Assembly (NCBI RefSeq): GCF_014191875.1
Contig: NZ_JACHXD010000002.1
Span: 62,001 to 126,000 of the forward strand
Direction of reading: 5' to 3'
Length of the DNA: 64,000 bases
DNA from: Pseudoduganella violacea
GTDB lineage: Bacteria > Pseudomonadota > Gammaproteobacteria > Burkholderiales > Burkholderiaceae_D
The notes under the pieces: generated by a model
What the model saw: the letters and a program-made list of their open reading frames with translations, nothing else
Told to the model about the DNA's origin: nothing
Databases searched by the model: none
Part shown: one piece after another, positions 7,364 through 16,631 of the stretch
Numbering within the stretch: the stretch's first letter is position 1
Layout of the letters: every line of letters starts with the position of its first letter
Program-made: the position numbers and the translations under genes

Positions 7364-9487
7364 ATGAAAACGAATTGGGTGATGGTGGCGGCGCTGGCCG
7401 CGGCGGGTCTGGTCGGTTGCGGCAGCAGCAGCAACGACAACACTACCTTGGTGACCAAGCCGGAAACGCCGAAGATCCCGGAAGGCACCACCGTCAGCTT
7501 CGCGCTGATGGAAACCACCGACCTGCACGCCAATGTGCTGAGCTACAACTACTATTCGCTGTCCGAAGACACCAGCCTCGGTCTGGAGCGTACTTCCACC
7601 CTGATCCAGGCCGCCCGCGCCGAGAATCCGAACAATGTGCTGCTGGACGACGGCGACACCATCCAGGGCACCCTCCTGGGCGACCTGCAAGCCCTGACTT
7701 CGCCGGTGCCCTGCTCCGGCACCCTGGCCATCCACAAAGCCATGAACGCGCTGAAGTTCGACGGCGGCGGCATGGGCAACCATGAATTCAACTACGGCCT
7801 GCCCTATCTGAGCCAAGTCACCAACACCGAATTCAACATCCCCGGCGTGAGCAAGCCGGCCGGCACCTGCGGCGCGCCGACCTTCCCCCTGGTGCTGAGC
7901 AACGTCACCGGCGTCGCCAGCCAGAAGCCGATCTTCCAGCCTTACGCCGTGCTGCCGCGCGATTTCGCGGCCACCGCGCCGGACGGCAGCAAGCTGACCG
8001 TCAAGCTGAATATCGGCATCATGAGCTTCGTGCCGCCGCAAATCCTGGATTGGGACCAGAAGAATCTGGCCGGCAAAGTGGCCGTCACCGGTTCCGTGGA
8101 AGCAGCCAAGCAGTATGTGCCTGAGCTGCGCAGCAAGGGCGCGGACGTGGTCGTGGCGCTGTCGCACGGTGGCCTGGACCCAAGCCCGTACAGCCCGAAA
8201 ATGGAAAACCAGAGCTACCACCTGACCAGCACCGGCATCGACGCGCTGATGATCGGCCACTCGCATCTGGTCTTCCCGAAAGGTAAAGAGGCCAACGCGC
8301 CGGCTCTCGACCCATCCTTCGCGGCCCTGCCGGCCAACGCCAAGATCGACGCAATCAACGGCTTCGTCAACAATGTGCCGACCGTGATGGCGCAGAGCTG
8401 GGGCCGCCGTCTGGGCATCATCAAGATGACCATGGTGTATCAAGGCGGCAAATGGGTGACGCAGCCAGCCAAGACCAATGTGGAATCGCGCGGCTTCAAA
8501 TACACCGACGGCAGCACCCTGGTGAAGGCCGATCCGGAACTGTCGAAACTGATCAAGGACGAACACGAAGCCACCGTGGCCTATGCCAAGCAGCCGCTGG
8601 GCGTATCGACCGACTTTGAAATGTCGTCCTATTTCTCGCTGGTGGGCGACGTGAGCGCGATCCAGCTGGTGAACCAGGCGCAGCTCGACTACGTGAAGAA
8701 CTTCATCGCCAGCAGCACCGATCCTGTGCTGTCGACCTACAAGAACATTCCGGTGATCTCCTGCAGCGCGCCGTTCAAGGCGGGCCGCAACGGCGCTTCC
8801 GACTTTACCGACGTGGCGCCGGACGCCAGCGCCAGCAAGCCGGTGGGCCTGCAGATCCGCAATCCGGGCGACCTTTACCTGTACGGCAACAACAATCTGC
8901 AAGCCGTGAAGATCAAGGGTTCCGACCTGAAGGCCTGGCTGGAAATGTCGGCCAAGCAGTTCGGCCAGATCGATCCAGCCAAGACCACCGAGCAGGATCT
9001 GGTGCCGTCCTACGGTACGATCTTCAACTTCGACGTGTTCTACGCCGAGGGCAATGCGCTGAAATACCAGATCGACGTCAGCAAGCCGGCCGGCAGCCGC
9101 ATCGTCAACCTTAGCTTCCAAGGCAAGCCGGTAGCCGATGGCGACGACTTCATCGTGGCCACCAACGACTACCGTGCCGGCGGCGGCGGCAATGTGCCGG
9201 GCATCGACGGCAGCAAGACCATCATCAAGTCGCCGGATGCCAACCAGGCCGTGGTCAGCAACTACCTGCAAAAACTGGGCAAGACCACCGGCAAGGTGAC
9301 GCTGGCCGATAACGGCAGCGCGCAAAGCTGGAGCTTCGTGAAAGTGAAGACGGCCGGCCCGGTCTTCCTGCGTTCGGCGCCAGGCCATCTGCCGCTGGCG
9401 AAGAGTGCCGGCCTGGCCCAGGTCGCGGCGGAAGGCGGATTGGATGCCTCCGGCTTCGCTAAGTACAGCATTGACCTGAGCAAGTAA
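7364..9487 (+). CDS. cpdB: 2',3'-cyclic-nucleotide phosphodiesterase / 3'-nucleotidase
   Basis: A 707-residue exported lipoprotein (lipobox LVGC, Cys19). The N-terminal metallophosphoesterase domain has TTDLHAN (D53, H55), DDGDTIQG (D98), GNHEFNYG (N139, H140) and GHSHLVFP, which bind two metals. The C-terminal 5'-nucleotidase domain carries DYRAGGGGNVPGI, the substrate-binding part. The spacing SYNYYSL after DLHAN and the RTSTLIQAARAE stretch are more like CpdB than UshA. It would scavenge phosphate and nucleosides from 2',3'-cyclic nucleotides in the periplasm. E. coli CpdB is soluble, so the lipid anchor is a difference. The Pho box upstream indicates induction by phosphate starvation. Confidence 0.87.
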   Translation: MKTNWVMVAALAAAGLVGCGSSSNDNTTLVTKPETPKIPEGTTVSFALMETTDLHANVLSYNYYSLSEDTSLGLERTSTLIQAARAENPNNVLLDDGDTIQGTLLGDLQALTSPVPCSGTLAIHKAMNALKFDGGGMGNHEFNYGLPYLSQVTNTEFNIPGVSKPAGTCGAPTFPLVLSNVTGVASQKPIFQPYAVLPRDFAATAPDGSKLTVKLNIGIMSFVPPQILDWDQKNLAGKVAVTGSVEAAKQYVPELRSKGADVVVALSHGGLDPSPYSPKMENQSYHLTSTGIDALMIGHSHLVFPKGKEANAPALDPSFAALPANAKIDAINGFVNNVPTVMAQSWGRRLGIIKMTMVYQGGKWVTQPAKTNVESRGFKYTDGSTLVKADPELSKLIKDEHEATVAYAKQPLGVSTDFEMSSYFSLVGDVSAIQLVNQAQLDYVKNFIASSTDPVLSTYKNIPVISCSAPFKAGRNGASDFTDVAPDASASKPVGLQIRNPGDLYLYGNNNLQAVKIKGSDLKAWLEMSAKQFGQIDPAKTTEQDLVPSYGTIFNFDVFYAEGNALKYQIDVSKPAGSRIVNLSFQGKPVADGDDFIVATNDYRAGGGGNVPGIDGSKTIIKSPDANQAVVSNYLQKLGKTTGKVTLADNGSAQSWSFVKVKTAGPVFLRSAPGHLPLAKSAGLAQVAAEGGLDASGFAKYSIDLSK

Positions 9488-9516
9488 GCACCTTGGCGCA
9501 AAAGGAAGCACGCGGT

Positions 9517-10290
9517 ATGAAACGCTGGAGCATCACCCTGCTGGCCTGCCTGTCGCTGGCCGCACTGACGGCCTGCCGCGAAGGCGGGCCGCATATGGCG
9601 GCAGGCGCCGATGGCGCCGGGCCGGACGCCGCCCGCATCGAGTCGGTCGCGATGACGGCGTCGCAGCAGGGCAATGCCGAGGCGGAGCAGCGCCTGCGCA
9701 GCTGGGCCGCGCGCGGCATGCCGGTGGCCCAGCGCGAGCTGGGCATCCTGTACCGCGCTCGTCCCGGCCAGCAGGAGGAAGCCATGCGCCTGCTGGAGCA
9801 GGCGGCGCGCAGCGGCGATGCGCAGGCCGCCTTCCACCTGGCGGAGGCGTATCGCGGCATCGCCAACGGCACGAGCGGCAGCAGCGCGGCGGCCAGCAGC
9901 GGCACCTCCCCTGGCGCGCTGGCTTGGCGCTGGTATCTGGCGGCGGCCGAGAAGAAGCATGCGAAAGCGGCGCTGATGCTTGGCCTGCTGGCGCGCAATG
10001 GCGAAGGCGTGCCGCGCGATGCAGCGCGCAGCGCGCGCTGGCTGGAAGCGGCCAGTGAGCTGGGCAACGCGCATGCGATGTTCCTGCTCGCCTATGCCTA
10101 TCGTGAAGGACAGGGCGTACCGCGCGACGCGGCCCGCGCCCAGCACTGGCTGGAAGAATCGGCCGAACATGAATATCCGCCGGCCCTGCAGGAGCTGGCC
10201 ATGGCGGTGGCCGACAGCGATGCCGAACGCGCCGGCCATCTGCTGAAGGAAGCCCACGAGCACCGTCGCAATAACTGGAACCGCTTCTGA
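9517..10290 (+). CDS. Sel1-repeat lipoprotein
   Basis: A 257-residue protein beginning MKRWSITLLACLSLAALTAC, a lipoprotein signal with lipobox LTAC. It continues as a chain of Sel1-like repeats: AMRLLEQAARSGDAQAAFHLAEAY, AWRWYLAAAEKKHAKAALMLG and two GVPRDAARSARWLEAASE-type units. Sel1 proteins form curved helical solenoids used for protein-protein contact, often in envelope or signalling complexes. The start at 9517 was chosen over an in-frame TTG at 9493 because AAAGGA precedes it and the signal peptide starts there. It lies 29 bases after cpdB and may be cotranscribed. Partner unknown. Confidence 0.82.
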   Translation: MKRWSITLLACLSLAALTACREGGPHMAAGADGAGPDAARIESVAMTASQQGNAEAEQRLRSWAARGMPVAQRELGILYRARPGQQEEAMRLLEQAARSGDAQAAFHLAEAYRGIANGTSGSSAAASSGTSPGALAWRWYLAAAEKKHAKAALMLGLLARNGEGVPRDAARSARWLEAASELGNAHAMFLLAYAYREGQGVPRDAARAQHWLEESAEHEYPPALQELAMAVADSDAERAGHLLKEAHEHRRNNWNRF

Positions 10291-10370
10291 ATCAAAGCCG
10301 GGAGTGAAAATTCCCGGCCATCTTATGGTTTCCAAAATTTATATTGCAGCAATATTTCTAATTGATTACC

Positions 10371-10389
10371 ATTGCGAATAATTCGCATT
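10371..10389. promoter_or_regulatory. Fur-like operator upstream of the second TonB receptor
   Basis: ATTGCGAATAATTCGCATT contains the near-palindrome GCGAA-TAA-TTCGC and resembles Fur boxes of related bacteria (AGAATAATTCTCATT type). It lies about 90 bases before the receptor start, so iron repression is likely. Confidence 0.6.
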
Positions 10390-10478
10390 CGCATCACGTC
10401 TGACGAATTGCATTCAAATCGTTCAGGCACCCGCCGGCCCTCAAACGTTCGTTCACCATTTATTTTTGAGGATTTCCC

Positions 10479-12641
10479 ATGTCTGGCATGCACTCCCCCC
10501 GTTTGCGCCCGCTCAGCGCCGCCGTCCTGATGACTCTCTCCGCCGCCGCCCACGCGCAGCAGGAAGCCGGTCCGCCAACGCCCGCGCGCCACGCCACGGT
10601 GGAGCAGATCATGCCGGAAACCACGGTCAGCGGCACCGGCATCGGCGTCTCGCGCGCCGCCTATCCCGGCTCGGTGACGGTGCTGGATCGCGACAACCTG
10701 TCCATCAGCAGCGGCGTGATCGACGCGCTGTCCCAGGTGCCAGGTTTCAGCGCCGGCGGCGGCAGCGGCCGCGAGATCGGCCAGCACTTCAACATTCGCG
10801 GCTTCGGCTACCAGAGCGAGGAGCGGGTCATCGTCAAGCAGGATGGCATCCGCCGCTCCGCTTCGCTGTTCTCCAACCATATCTCCAGCTTCCGCATGGA
10901 TGGCGACCTGCTCAAGCGGGTCGAGGTGGTCAAGGGTTCGTCCTCGGTGGCGCACGGCAGCGGCGCGATCGGCGGCGTGGTATCCAGCACCACGGCCGAC
11001 GCCAACGACTTCCTGGCGACGGGCGCGGAAACCGGCATCGCCACCAAGCTGCGCTACGACCATAACAACCACCGCGAAGGCTATGTGGCCCTGGCCAGCG
11101 CCCCTACCGGCAGCGCCTTCGACGTGCTGGCCTACGTGAAGAAAACCCACGACGGCGACATCAAGCTGGCGCGCATGGTGGGCACGCCGCCGAACCAGTT
11201 CCAGCACACCGACAACGATGAAAACGGCAGCAATTACTTCTTCAAGGCGGGCTGGAACCTGGCGCCGCGCCAGCGTCTGAGCCTGTCGTATTTCGATATG
11301 GGTGAGCGCGTCGAAACGGCCTGGCAAACGCTATGGCATGCGCAAACGCCGGCCACAGGGCCGATCAGCGGCAAACTGCGCCAGCGCGACTGGTCGCTGC
11401 GCTACACGGCCAACCCGGCCGGCCTGCCCTGGCTGAACCTGGAGGCGTCGGTATACACCGCCGAAGCCAGCTACCAGCGCGGCTACGACTATGTGAGCAG
11501 CGGCAAGCGCAACACCATGGACTACCTGAACCAGGACAAGCGCACCGGCATCGATATCCAGAACCGCTTCGCCTTCTCCGCGCTGGGCGCGAAACACCGG
11601 CTGGTGCTGGGCCTGAGCTATGAACGCCGCCACGAGGACGCGCGCATGGTGTCGAACGGTGAGCTGAGCGACTTCGGCTCCATGCCCAACACCTACCAGG
11701 ACAGCGGCCTCTTCGTGCAGGAAGAAATGAGCCTGCTGGACGACAAGCTGGTGCTGCATATGGGCGGGCGTTACGACAGCTTCCGGCGCAAGGTCAAAAA
11801 CAAGAATGCCGATTACAGCGATTCGAACTTCTCCCCGCGCCTGGGCGCCAGCTACGCCGTGGGTGGCGGCCTTATCCTGCTCGGCAACGTGTCGCGCACC
11901 TACCGCGCGCCGACGCCGCACGAAACCTCGTCCAGTGGCGCGCTCAATCCCTTCTACTGGTATCTGCCCAATCCCGACCTGAAGCCGGAGCACTCGAAAG
12001 AGCGCGAGCTGGGCGCCTCGCTCAGCCGCAACGCCCTGTTTGCGGAGAAGGACCGGCTGTTCGCCAAGGCGATGTACTTCAACGGCAAAATCTCGCAGAT
12101 GATCGGTCTGACGGCGCTGCCGGAAATGGGACCGCCGCCGTCAAGCGAAAACTACGCGCGCTACACCAATGCCGATCTGGTGAAGCGGCGCGGCTATGAG
12201 ATCGAAGTGGAATACCGCCAGCCACTGTGGCAGCTGGACGCCAGCTACGAGCATCTGAAACAGGTCAATCAGAGCACCGGCAAGAACTACCCAAATGCCT
12301 TCGCCGACAAGCTGCGCCTGAGCGCGGGCTACTGGCTGACGCCGGAAGCGAGCATCGGCCTGGCGGTGTCGCACTGGCGCAAGCCGGACCAGAACCCCGC
12401 CACCTATGTCAGCGGCAAAAAGACTGAGTACTATGTGCGCGACAGCTACACCATCGCCGACCTGAACCTGCGCTGGCAGCCCGCCGCCTCGCCCTGGAAA
12501 GCGCTGGGCCGCCAGGTGGAAGTGCTGGCCGGCGTACGCAATCTGTTCAACCGCCCGTATCTGAACGCGATGAAGGCGGAAAACACGGCCCAGGTGGGCA
12601 AGGCGCGCAATATCTATATAAGCATGTCGAACCGCTTCTAA
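10479..12641 (+). CDS. TonB-dependent receptor, probable heme/iron type
   Basis: A 720-residue outer-membrane receptor with a signal peptide (cleaved near AAAHAQ, about residue 27). The plug contains DALSQVPGFSAGGGSG, FNIRGFGY and LLKRVEVVKGSSSVAHGSGAIGGVVSSTT. The barrel carries SRTYRAPTPHE and a NPDLKPEHSKERELG stretch (the FRAP/NPxL region of hemoglobin/transferrin/lactoferrin-type receptors), and ends VRNLFNRPYL to SMSNRF. The plug ending SSVAHGSGAIGGVV is typical of that class. GAGG is placed 7 bases before the ATG. The Fur-like box upstream argues for iron or heme uptake. The exact ligand is not shown by sequence, and no heme oxygenase or ABC transporter is adjacent. Confidence 0.85.
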   Translation: MSGMHSPRLRPLSAAVLMTLSAAAHAQQEAGPPTPARHATVEQIMPETTVSGTGIGVSRAAYPGSVTVLDRDNLSISSGVIDALSQVPGFSAGGGSGREIGQHFNIRGFGYQSEERVIVKQDGIRRSASLFSNHISSFRMDGDLLKRVEVVKGSSSVAHGSGAIGGVVSSTTADANDFLATGAETGIATKLRYDHNNHREGYVALASAPTGSAFDVLAYVKKTHDGDIKLARMVGTPPNQFQHTDNDENGSNYFFKAGWNLAPRQRLSLSYFDMGERVETAWQTLWHAQTPATGPISGKLRQRDWSLRYTANPAGLPWLNLEASVYTAEASYQRGYDYVSSGKRNTMDYLNQDKRTGIDIQNRFAFSALGAKHRLVLGLSYERRHEDARMVSNGELSDFGSMPNTYQDSGLFVQEEMSLLDDKLVLHMGGRYDSFRRKVKNKNADYSDSNFSPRLGASYAVGGGLILLGNVSRTYRAPTPHETSSSGALNPFYWYLPNPDLKPEHSKERELGASLSRNALFAEKDRLFAKAMYFNGKISQMIGLTALPEMGPPPSSENYARYTNADLVKRRGYEIEVEYRQPLWQLDASYEHLKQVNQSTGKNYPNAFADKLRLSAGYWLTPEASIGLAVSHWRKPDQNPATYVSGKKTEYYVRDSYTIADLNLRWQPAASPWKALGRQVEVLAGVRNLFNRPYLNAMKAENTAQVGKARNIYISMSNRF

Positions 12642-12651
12642 GCATCCCTCC

Positions 12652-12673
12652 GGAGGCTGCGCCCGCAGCCTCC
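12652..12673 (+). terminator. Hairpin after the second TonB receptor
   Basis: GGAGGCTGC pairs with GCAGCCTCC around GCCC, 10 bases after the stop codon. No clear T run follows, so termination efficiency is uncertain. Confidence 0.5.
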
Positions 12674-12724
12674 ACGTTCCTGCGCTAAACCCGAGCAAGA
12701 CACTACATTATTGCAAGTAAATTA

Positions 12725-12753
12725 TTGCTCTAAAGCAAATTTCGCGCTATAGT
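12725..12753 (+). promoter_or_regulatory. Sigma-70-like promoter of the chemoreceptor gene
   Basis: TTGCTC (12725-12730), a 17-base spacer, then TATAGT (12748-12753). It predicts a leader of about 147 bases before the chemoreceptor ATG. No sigma-28 motif was found nearby. Confidence 0.5.
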
Positions 12754-12906
12754 GCGGCCATATTACTTAAGCAATAGTTACACTCATTTAAGTGGACGGC
12801 CGCCCAAGCCCCGCGGCCCCCGACTTCCTCCCCAGGCCCTAACCCTGCCTATGCCATGCCGTCCGCGGCAGGCCGACACACATCTGAAGAAGCGGAGCAG
12901 CAACCT

Positions 12907-14625
12907 ATGAACAAACTGAAAGTAGGCACCACATTAACGTTGGGTTTTGCCGCAGTCCTGTTGATGCTGGCATTTGCAACCCTGTTAAGCATTAGCCGCA
13001 TGGCCGATATGAACGAGAATATGGACATCATCGTGCGCGAACAGTACCCCAAGGTGCTGGAAGCACAGAGCATTCTCGACCTGAATAACAAGATCGCCCG
13101 TTCACTGCGCAACTCCCTGCTGATCTCCGACACCACGCTGGCCGCCAAGGAAATCACCACCGTGCGGGCCAAGCTCAAGGAAATCGAAGAAGCCTATGGC
13201 CGTCTGACGCCGCTGATCAAATCCGACCAGGGCAAGGCCTTGCTGGCCACCATGCAGTCGTCCCGCAAAACCTATGACACCGCGCTGGCTGAAGTGATCC
13301 GTCTGCAGGAAGCCAGCCAGCGCGACGACGCCGTGAAATCGATGCTGGAAAATATGCGCGCCTCGCAGCTCGCATATATGGACGCCATCGGCGCCCTGAT
13401 CAAACACCAGAGCGGCGTGATCGAACATGGCCGCCAGAACGCGGAAGACGCGTATACCAGTGGCCGCCTGACCATGATCATCATGGGTGCGCTGGCCTTG
13501 GTAGCCGGCATCGCCGCCGCCTGGATCATCACGCGCAGCCTGCTCAAGCAGCTCGGCGGTGAGCCGGAATACGCCAGCGGGATCGCGCGCCAGATCGCGG
13601 CCGGTGACCTGGCCGTGCGCATCGACATCAAGGACGGCGACAAGAGCAGCCTGCTGTATGCCATCCGCGGCATGCGCGACAGCCTGGCCCAAATCGTGGG
13701 CGAGGTACGCCTCGGCACCGACTCCATCGCCACCGCATCGGCCCAGATCGCAGCCGGCAACCTGGACCTGTCGGCGCGCACCGAGCAGCAAGCCGGTTCG
13801 CTGGAGGAAACCGCATCGTCGATGGAAGAACTGACCTCCACCGTCAAGCAGAACACCGACTCGGCGCGCCAGGCCAATGAGCTGGCGCAATCGGCATCGA
13901 GCGTGGCCGTACGCGGCGGCGCCGTGGTGTCGCAGGTGGTCGATACCATGAGCGCGATCAACGAATCCTCGCGCAAGATTTCCGACATCATCGGCGTGAT
14001 CGACGGCATCGCTTTCCAAACCAATATCCTGGCGCTGAACGCGGCGGTGGAAGCGGCACGCGCCGGTGAACAGGGCCGTGGCTTCGCTGTGGTGGCCTCC
14101 GAAGTACGCAATCTGGCGCAGCGCTCGGCCGGCGCTGCCAAGGAAATCAAGGAATTGATCGGCGACTCGGTGGAGAAAGTCAACGCCGGCGCGCAACTGG
14201 TCGACCAGGCCGGCGCCACCATGGGCGAAATCGTGGACAGCGTGAAGCGCGTGACCAACATCATGGGCGAAATCACCAACGCCAGCCACGAGCAGGAAGC
14301 GGGCATCGAACAGATCAACGGCGCCGTGGCGGAGATGGATTCCGTCACCCAGCAGAATGCCGCGCTGGTGGAGGAAGCCGCCGCCGCCGCAACCTCGCTG
14401 CAGGAACAGGCGTCGCGCCTGGCCGAGCTGGTAGGCGTGTTCCGCCTGGACGCCAGCGTGGGCGCTGCGCGGCGCCCGGCCGCCGCTGCCGCCGCGCCGA
14501 AAAGCGCCGCCTCGGTGGTGCTGAAACCGGCCGAACCGCTGCTGCGCCCGCAGCTCTCGCGCAAGGCTGCTGCCCAGTCGAAGGCCACCGCCAAGGCCAG
14601 CGCCGATGAATGGGAAGAGTTCTGA
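12907..14625 (+). CDS. Methyl-accepting chemotaxis protein
   Basis: A 572-residue inner-membrane chemoreceptor. The first transmembrane helix lies within residues 1-30 (TLTLGFAAVLLMLAFATLL). A four-helix-bundle sensor domain follows to about 185, then a second helix (IIMGALALVAGIAAAWIIT), a HAMP domain, and a cytoplasmic signalling domain. The tip contains IIGVIDGIAFQTNILALNAAVEAARAGEQG, the CheA/CheW-binding hairpin. The protein ends EWEEF, fitting the xWxxF tail that tethers CheR and CheB in some receptors. The ligand is unknown. The start at 12907 gives a proper N-terminal membrane helix; an upstream in-frame ATG at 12856 would add 17 polar residues. No other chemotaxis gene lies beside it. 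Confidence 0.93.
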   Translation: MNKLKVGTTLTLGFAAVLLMLAFATLLSISRMADMNENMDIIVREQYPKVLEAQSILDLNNKIARSLRNSLLISDTTLAAKEITTVRAKLKEIEEAYGRLTPLIKSDQGKALLATMQSSRKTYDTALAEVIRLQEASQRDDAVKSMLENMRASQLAYMDAIGALIKHQSGVIEHGRQNAEDAYTSGRLTMIIMGALALVAGIAAAWIITRSLLKQLGGEPEYASGIARQIAAGDLAVRIDIKDGDKSSLLYAIRGMRDSLAQIVGEVRLGTDSIATASAQIAAGNLDLSARTEQQAGSLEETASSMEELTSTVKQNTDSARQANELAQSASSVAVRGGAVVSQVVDTMSAINESSRKISDIIGVIDGIAFQTNILALNAAVEAARAGEQGRGFAVVASEVRNLAQRSAGAAKEIKELIGDSVEKVNAGAQLVDQAGATMGEIVDSVKRVTNIMGEITNASHEQEAGIEQINGAVAEMDSVTQQNAALVEEAAAAATSLQEQASRLAELVGVFRLDASVGAARRPAAAAAAPKSAASVVLKPAEPLLRPQLSRKAAAQSKATAKASADEWEEF

Positions 14626-14628
14626 TCC

Positions 14629-15390
14629 CTAACCGAACAGCCCGCGCAATGCGGGCAGATAGCGTTCGCTGACTGCCACCTGCGCGCCACAGCGCAGGTG
14701 CAGTACTCCCCCGCCCTCCCCCGTTGCGCTGAAGCGCGCACATTCCTCCCTGCGCACGATTGCGCCGCGATGCACGCGCAGGAACTGCGCCGGGTCGAGC
14801 ATCTGCTCCAGACGGCTCAAGGGCATGCGGTGCAGCACTTGGCGCTGCGCCAGATGCAACTGGACGTAGTTGCCCGCCGCCTCCAGCCACCTCACCTCAT
14901 TCAGCTCGACACGCTCGATGCGTCCCACCGAGCGTATGTTCAGATGATACGCATACCCGCCGTTTGGCTGTCCCTGCGTGCCGCCCAGGCAGGAACGCAC
15001 GGCCTGCGCATAGCCGGCTTGCTGCTTTTGCTCCAGCATGGCCTGCGCCCGCATTAGTGTCTGCGCAAAACGCTGGTCATCGAAAGGCTTCAGCAAATAG
15101 TCCAGTGCATGTACGTCGAACGCTTCGATGGCGTAACGGTCGTATGCCGTGACGAAGACGATCAGCGGCGGCGCCGCCGTCTCGCACAGCTCGCGCGCCA
15201 GCGCCAGGCCGGAAGAACCGGGCATCTGAATATCGAGGAAGACCAGCTCGATGCCGCCCGCTGCCAGAGCGCCGCGCGCCGCCTCGGCGCTGTCGCATTC
15301 GCCCGCCACTTGCCATTGCGCATGCTCGGCCAGCGCCAGCCGCACATTGCTGCGTCCCGGCGCTTCGTCGTCGACGATCAGGGCGCGCAT
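14629..15390 (-). CDS. LytTR-type response regulator
   Basis: A 253-residue cytosolic response regulator. The receiver domain (about 1-120) has acidic DDE near residue 7, phospho-acceptor D53 in VFLDIQMPG, and the KPF lysine loop. A LytTR DNA-binding domain (about 145-250) follows, with RVELNEVRWLEAAGNYVQLH and MPLSRLEQMLDPAQFLRVHRGAIV. The partner kinase gene lies directly upstream; its TGA shares a base with this ATG (TGATG), so ATG at 15390 is preferred over an in-frame GTG one codon earlier. LytTR regulators often control envelope or uptake genes; the divergent TonB receptor at 16632 is the nearest candidate target. Confidence 0.92.
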   Translation of the reverse strand: MRALIVDDEAPGRSNVRLALAEHAQWQVAGECDSAEAARGALAAGGIELVFLDIQMPGSSGLALARELCETAAPPLIVFVTAYDRYAIEAFDVHALDYLLKPFDDQRFAQTLMRAQAMLEQKQQAGYAQAVRSCLGGTQGQPNGGYAYHLNIRSVGRIERVELNEVRWLEAAGNYVQLHLAQRQVLHRMPLSRLEQMLDPAQFLRVHRGAIVRREECARFSATGEGGGVLHLRCGAQVAVSERYLPALRGLFG

Positions 15391-16508
15391 CACGCCGCCT
15401 CTAGATAAAACAGCATCTCAATCTCCACCTGGAAGCGCTGGCCGTCGTGATGGGTGCGTAAGCTGGCAGCCTCGCCGTATGCCAGCTGCAGGCGCGCCGC
15501 CGTATTGCGCAAGCCTATGCCAAGGCCGGCTGCCGACGCGTCGCCGCCATCCCCGGATACGCGATTGCTGAGGCGGATGCGCATCCGTTCTCCCATGCGT
15601 TCGAAATCCAGCACGATGTCGCCGCTGCCGCCGTGGCGTTCCAGTCCGTGTTTCACGGCGTTCTCCACCAGCGGCTGCAGCAGCAGCGGCGGGCAATCGC
15701 CATCCCTTACCTGCGTCTCGCCGCCAATACTCCATTGCAGTTTTTCGCCATAGCGCAGTTCCTGCAGGGCCAGATAGCCGCGAATGAAGTCCAGCTCCTG
15801 TGCCACGCTTACGCTATCGCGCTCGCTGGAGGCCAGGGCATAGCGCAGCAACTCACTGAGGCGGCTGATGCCGCTCAAGGCCACCGGCTTGTCGTCGGCG
15901 CGCACCAGCGCGCTGATCGCATTGAGCGCATTGAAAATGAAATGCGGCTCCAACTGACCGCGCAAGGCTTGCAGTCGTTGCTCCTGCAGGTCGAGCCGCA
16001 ACATGGTGCTCTGCCGCCAGGAACAGATGGCGACAATCGTCACGTATGCTCCGCTCATCCACGCCATTTGGAAAAACCAGCTGTAGTTATTCGAAGCCAG
16101 CAGGACTTCCCAGAAGCGCGCCGAGGAAAACACTCCGTCCACACGCAATACGTAGGCCGTCGCGTAATAGAGGCATTCGAGCGGCAGGTAGGCCAGCGCC
16201 AGCAGCAGATAGACGGTGACGAGGTGGCGCGCCTGCCCCAGCCAGCGCGGGTGGCGCGCGAAAAAAGCGTATACGCCGGTGCTGTACAGGGCGATGGGAA
16301 TATGGCCGATCACCCAGCGCGACAGATAGGAAAGGTAAGGACGCGGCTTACCCTGCAGCGCTGCATCAAGGTAGGAACTCTGGGCGCCGAATAGGCAAAT
16401 CAGCCCCCAGATCAGCGCATTCGCCAGAACGATGCGCAGCAGGGCATGCGCCCAATGGCGCTGCTGGACAAGGAAGGTAATCATTGGCAGCGAGTATAGC
16501 AGCGGCAT
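15390..16508 (-). CDS. LytS/YehU-type sensor histidine kinase
   Basis: A 372-residue inner-membrane kinase. Four hydrophobic segments (for example LRIVLANALIWGLICLF and VYLLLALAYLPLECLYYA) occupy the first 150 or so residues. The kinase core is of the His_kinase family: LEPHFIFNALNAISALV contains the phospho-histidine. The ATPase part has LLLQPLVENAVKHGL (N box) and GLGIGLRNTAARL (G box). The start was placed at 16508, where AAAGG precedes the ATG; a longer in-frame start at 16586 would add 26 polar residues without a ribosome-binding site. There is no recognisable extracellular domain, so the signal may be sensed within the membrane. It forms an operon with the LytTR regulator. Confidence 0.9.
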   Translation of the reverse strand: MPLLYSLPMITFLVQQRHWAHALLRIVLANALIWGLICLFGAQSSYLDAALQGKPRPYLSYLSRWVIGHIPIALYSTGVYAFFARHPRWLGQARHLVTVYLLLALAYLPLECLYYATAYVLRVDGVFSSARFWEVLLASNNYSWFFQMAWMSGAYVTIVAICSWRQSTMLRLDLQEQRLQALRGQLEPHFIFNALNAISALVRADDKPVALSGISRLSELLRYALASSERDSVSVAQELDFIRGYLALQELRYGEKLQWSIGGETQVRDGDCPPLLLQPLVENAVKHGLERHGGSGDIVLDFERMGERMRIRLSNRVSGDGGDASAAGLGIGLRNTAARLQLAYGEAASLRTHHDGQRFQVEIEMLFYLEAA

Positions 16509-16631
16509 TCCGCCTTTTCCGCTGGGCGCAGGGGCATTCGTCCCATGCCGCCGCCCGTTCGTCACACAGCGATTTTCAGGCGCCATGGCGCTTCCGATAA
16601 TGCGGCCGTCACCACCACTTCCGGTCTACCC

